From positions 1-5,811 of the forward strand of contig CALJUR010000100.1 in the NCBI GenBank assembly GCA_937975765.1: DNA of 5,811 nucleotides, in the 5' to 3' direction. Source of the DNA: an uncultured Myxococcales bacterium (GTDB lineage Bacteria; Myxococcota_A; UBA9042; DTJE01). The translations under genes and the position numbers were made by a program. The first letter of the stretch is position 1, and every line of letters starts with the position of its first letter. The notes under the pieces were generated by a model, which had not been told where the DNA came from, did no database searches, and saw nothing but the letters and a program-made list of their open reading frames with translations. This document shows, in pieces, positions 5,102-5,811 of the stretch.

Positions 5102-5302
5102 ATGGGCGAATCGATCGGCATCGTGTCGCTGGTGATTGTCGGAAGCGCACTACTGTCCCTCGTATTGATCCTGCACATCGCGATCGAGATTGCCCGCATC
5201 CGCGCGGCCGCGGGGGAGATCAACCGTACGGTCGCGGAAGCGGCCCAGGAACACGCGGCCATCCTGCGAACAATCCGCAACGCCGTGGCGGATGACAAGT
5301 AG
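5102..5302 (+). CDS. Small single-pass membrane protein
   Basis: This 66-residue protein starts at ATG 5102, with CGGAGG (5091-5096) 5 bases upstream. Residues 4-30 form one long hydrophobic helix (SIGIVSLVIVGSALLSLVLI then LHIAIEIA). A charged amphipathic helix follows (RIRAAAGEINRTVAEAAQEH onward), ending in ADDK. With only one acidic residue before the membrane helix and Arg residues just after it, the C-terminal part should face the cytoplasm. Size and layout would suit a holin-like or superinfection-type phage membrane protein, or a small toxin, but there is no endolysin beside it and no family motif. It is the last gene before the right attachment arm. The coding call is supported by the ribosome site and the coherent helix. 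Confidence 0.65.
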   Translation: MGESIGIVSLVIVGSALLSLVLILHIAIEIARIRAAAGEINRTVAEAAQEHAAILRTIRNAVADDK

Positions 5303-5585
5303 TCTGCATCGGTAGCCCGCCCCCGACCGGGACCGAAACCGGAACCGCGGGCACCCCGCAACCCCAGCAACGGCGCTGTTTTCGATACTGGCACCCGTGG
5401 CGCTCGATTCTAGGCCCCGGACCCCGGGATAGGATGATTCTCCCGTCCGCGTCCCTGGACGGGCCTAGAACGGGCGATTACGAGGTCGGAGTCGGCAGAC
5501 GAGACGATCCATGCTACGCGCTGGTCCACTTCCAACCCAGGCTCGCGTCAGGTCCATGTGGAATATAGATGTTCGGGCAAATCTT
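5303..5585. other. Non-coding right arm with a nested inverted repeat
   Basis: No gene is supported here. GCCCGC (5315-5320) pairs with GCGGGC (5347-5352), possibly a weak terminator after the membrane protein gene. A perfect 10-bp inverted repeat, TTCTAGGCCC (5408-5417) and GGGCCTAGAA (5461-5470), encloses a second perfect 7-bp one, CCCGTCC (5442-5448) and GGACGGG (5457-5463). The two overlap at GGG 5461-5463, so they would form alternative structures. Protein binding, transcription termination in both directions, or a secondary origin are all possible. Confidence 0.4.
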
Positions 5586-5618
5586 GGTCCCGGTCTGGTC
5601 CCGGTCTGGTCCCGGTTT
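5586..5618 (+). repeat. Right-arm tandem repeats (3 x 11 bp), probable integrase arm sites
   Basis: Three abutting 11-bp units, GGTCCCGGTCT (5586-5596), GGTCCCGGTCT (5597-5607) and GGTCCCGGTTT (5608-5618), lie 138 bp from the attR core. They match the two units at 100-121 in sequence and orientation. In the excised circle they would flank the core asymmetrically (138 bp on one side, 44 bp on the other), like the long P and short P' arms of lambda attP. Confidence 0.78.
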
Positions 5619-5637
5619 CTCAATGGGAGTTGATAAT

Positions 5638-5724
5638 CTCAAGCAAGTTGAAGCAAAGCACACGTCCCGCTGTCCATGGCAGGTGAACCCTTATCGCACA
5701 ACGATTTGTGCATCATTGCTTGAG
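5638..5724. repeat. Phased AAGCAA repeats and inverted repeats, possible excisionase sites
   Basis: AAGCAA occurs at 5641-5646 and 5651-5656, exactly 10 bp apart (one helical turn), and inverted at 5716-5721. CTCAAGCAA (5638-5646) and TTGCTTGAG (5716-5724) are a perfect 9-bp inverted pair. Inside lies a tight hairpin, GCACAA-CGAT-TTGTGC (5696-5711). This block sits between arm repeats and core, where excisionase and bending proteins bind in lambda-type arms. Binding is inferred. Confidence 0.45.
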
Positions 5725-5756
5725 GAGAAGCACCCCCTTCCGCGGAGGCGAATGAC

Positions 5757-5785
5757 GTTCTGGTACAACTACATTTTCAACGATT
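5757..5785. repeat. attR core (29-bp direct repeat, right copy)
   Basis: This copy is identical to 27-55. Here it is followed by the original host sequence, in which the final T forms a TAG stop (5785-5787). It therefore represents the displaced 3' end of the host gene, cut off from its upstream part. About 24 bases of host downstream DNA follow to the window end. Confidence 0.92.
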
Positions 5786-5811
5786 AGAATGGGTTGCGAG
5801 GCTGGCGAGCA

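Larger units (their letters stand above)
27..5785. mobile_element. Integrated phage-satellite-like element (about 5.73 kb)
   Basis: The element is bounded by a perfect 29-bp direct repeat at 27-55 and 5757-5785, with different bases immediately outside both copies. It encodes a tyrosine integrase next to attL, two excisionase/AlpA-type HTH proteins, a winged-helix protein and a Nu1-like terminase small subunit, all on one strand. No large terminase, portal, capsid, tail or lysis cassette is visible, and the intergenic space is too small to hide them. Carrying TerS without structural genes is the known hallmark of phage-inducible chromosomal islands, which use a helper phage's capsid. The alternative is a heavily deleted prophage, but every gene looks intact with its own ribosome site and both att ends are preserved, which argues for a compact functional element. 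Boundaries are strongly supported; the satellite lifestyle is inferred. Confidence 0.85.

Noticed and set aside
4540..5394. 284-codon reverse-strand frame
   Set aside because: It overlaps two well-supported + strand genes with ribosome sites, has Arg/Ser-rich composition typical of a GC-rich antisense shadow, and shows no domain.
5569..5787. 72-codon + strand frame ending in FWYNYIFND
   Set aside because: It runs through the arm repeats and excisionase-like sites into the displaced core; the host peptide end is a product of the att duplication, and no ribosome site precedes it.

Overview
The window holds one complete small integrated element with only a few bases of host DNA on each side. 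A 29-bp perfect direct repeat (27-55 and 5757-5785) marks the two attachment sites, so the element is about 5.73 kb. The left copy is the last codons of a host protein gene that enters from the left edge and ends ...FWYNYIFND-stop. Genes are all on the + strand. DNA is GC-rich (about two thirds by eye), with strong GGAGG-type ribosome sites and some TTG/GTG starts. This suits a high-GC Gram-negative or planctomycete/gemmatimonad/actinobacterial-type bacterium, but the sequence alone does not fix the phylum and I did not recognise the host gene.

Layout, left to right: attL core; two tandem 11-bp arm repeats; a sigma70-type promoter; a full-length tyrosine integrase (181-1443); a hairpin; an excisionase-type MerR/HTH_17 protein (1575-1805) and a winged-helix protein that could be a replication initiator (1834-2304); a 301-bp non-coding stretch with separated repeats, hairpins and a G-run (origin candidate); an unrecognised 171-residue protein (2606-3121); a 232-bp palindrome-rich stretch; a Nu1-like terminase small subunit (3354-3884); a 319-bp regulatory region with repeated ACGTTG motifs around a promoter; a second HTH_17/AlpA-like regulator (4204-4437); an unrecognised acidic 127-residue protein (4531-4914); a 66-residue single-pass membrane protein (5102-5302); and a 450-bp right arm with a nested inverted repeat, three tandem 11-bp arm repeats, phased AAGCAA repeats and the attR core.

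Interpretation: integrase, excisionase/AlpA-type regulators, a possible replication module and a lone terminase small subunit, with no large terminase, portal, capsid or tail genes, is the gene set expected of a phage satellite (PICI-like or minimal satellite). Such an element would integrate with its own recombinase, be induced by a helper phage, replicate, and use its own TerS to redirect the helper's large terminase to satellite DNA. The three unrecognised proteins and the candidate cos and ori regions are the parts most likely to be new. The integrase, the att sites and the TerS fold are well supported. The satellite lifestyle, the origin and the cos site are inference.
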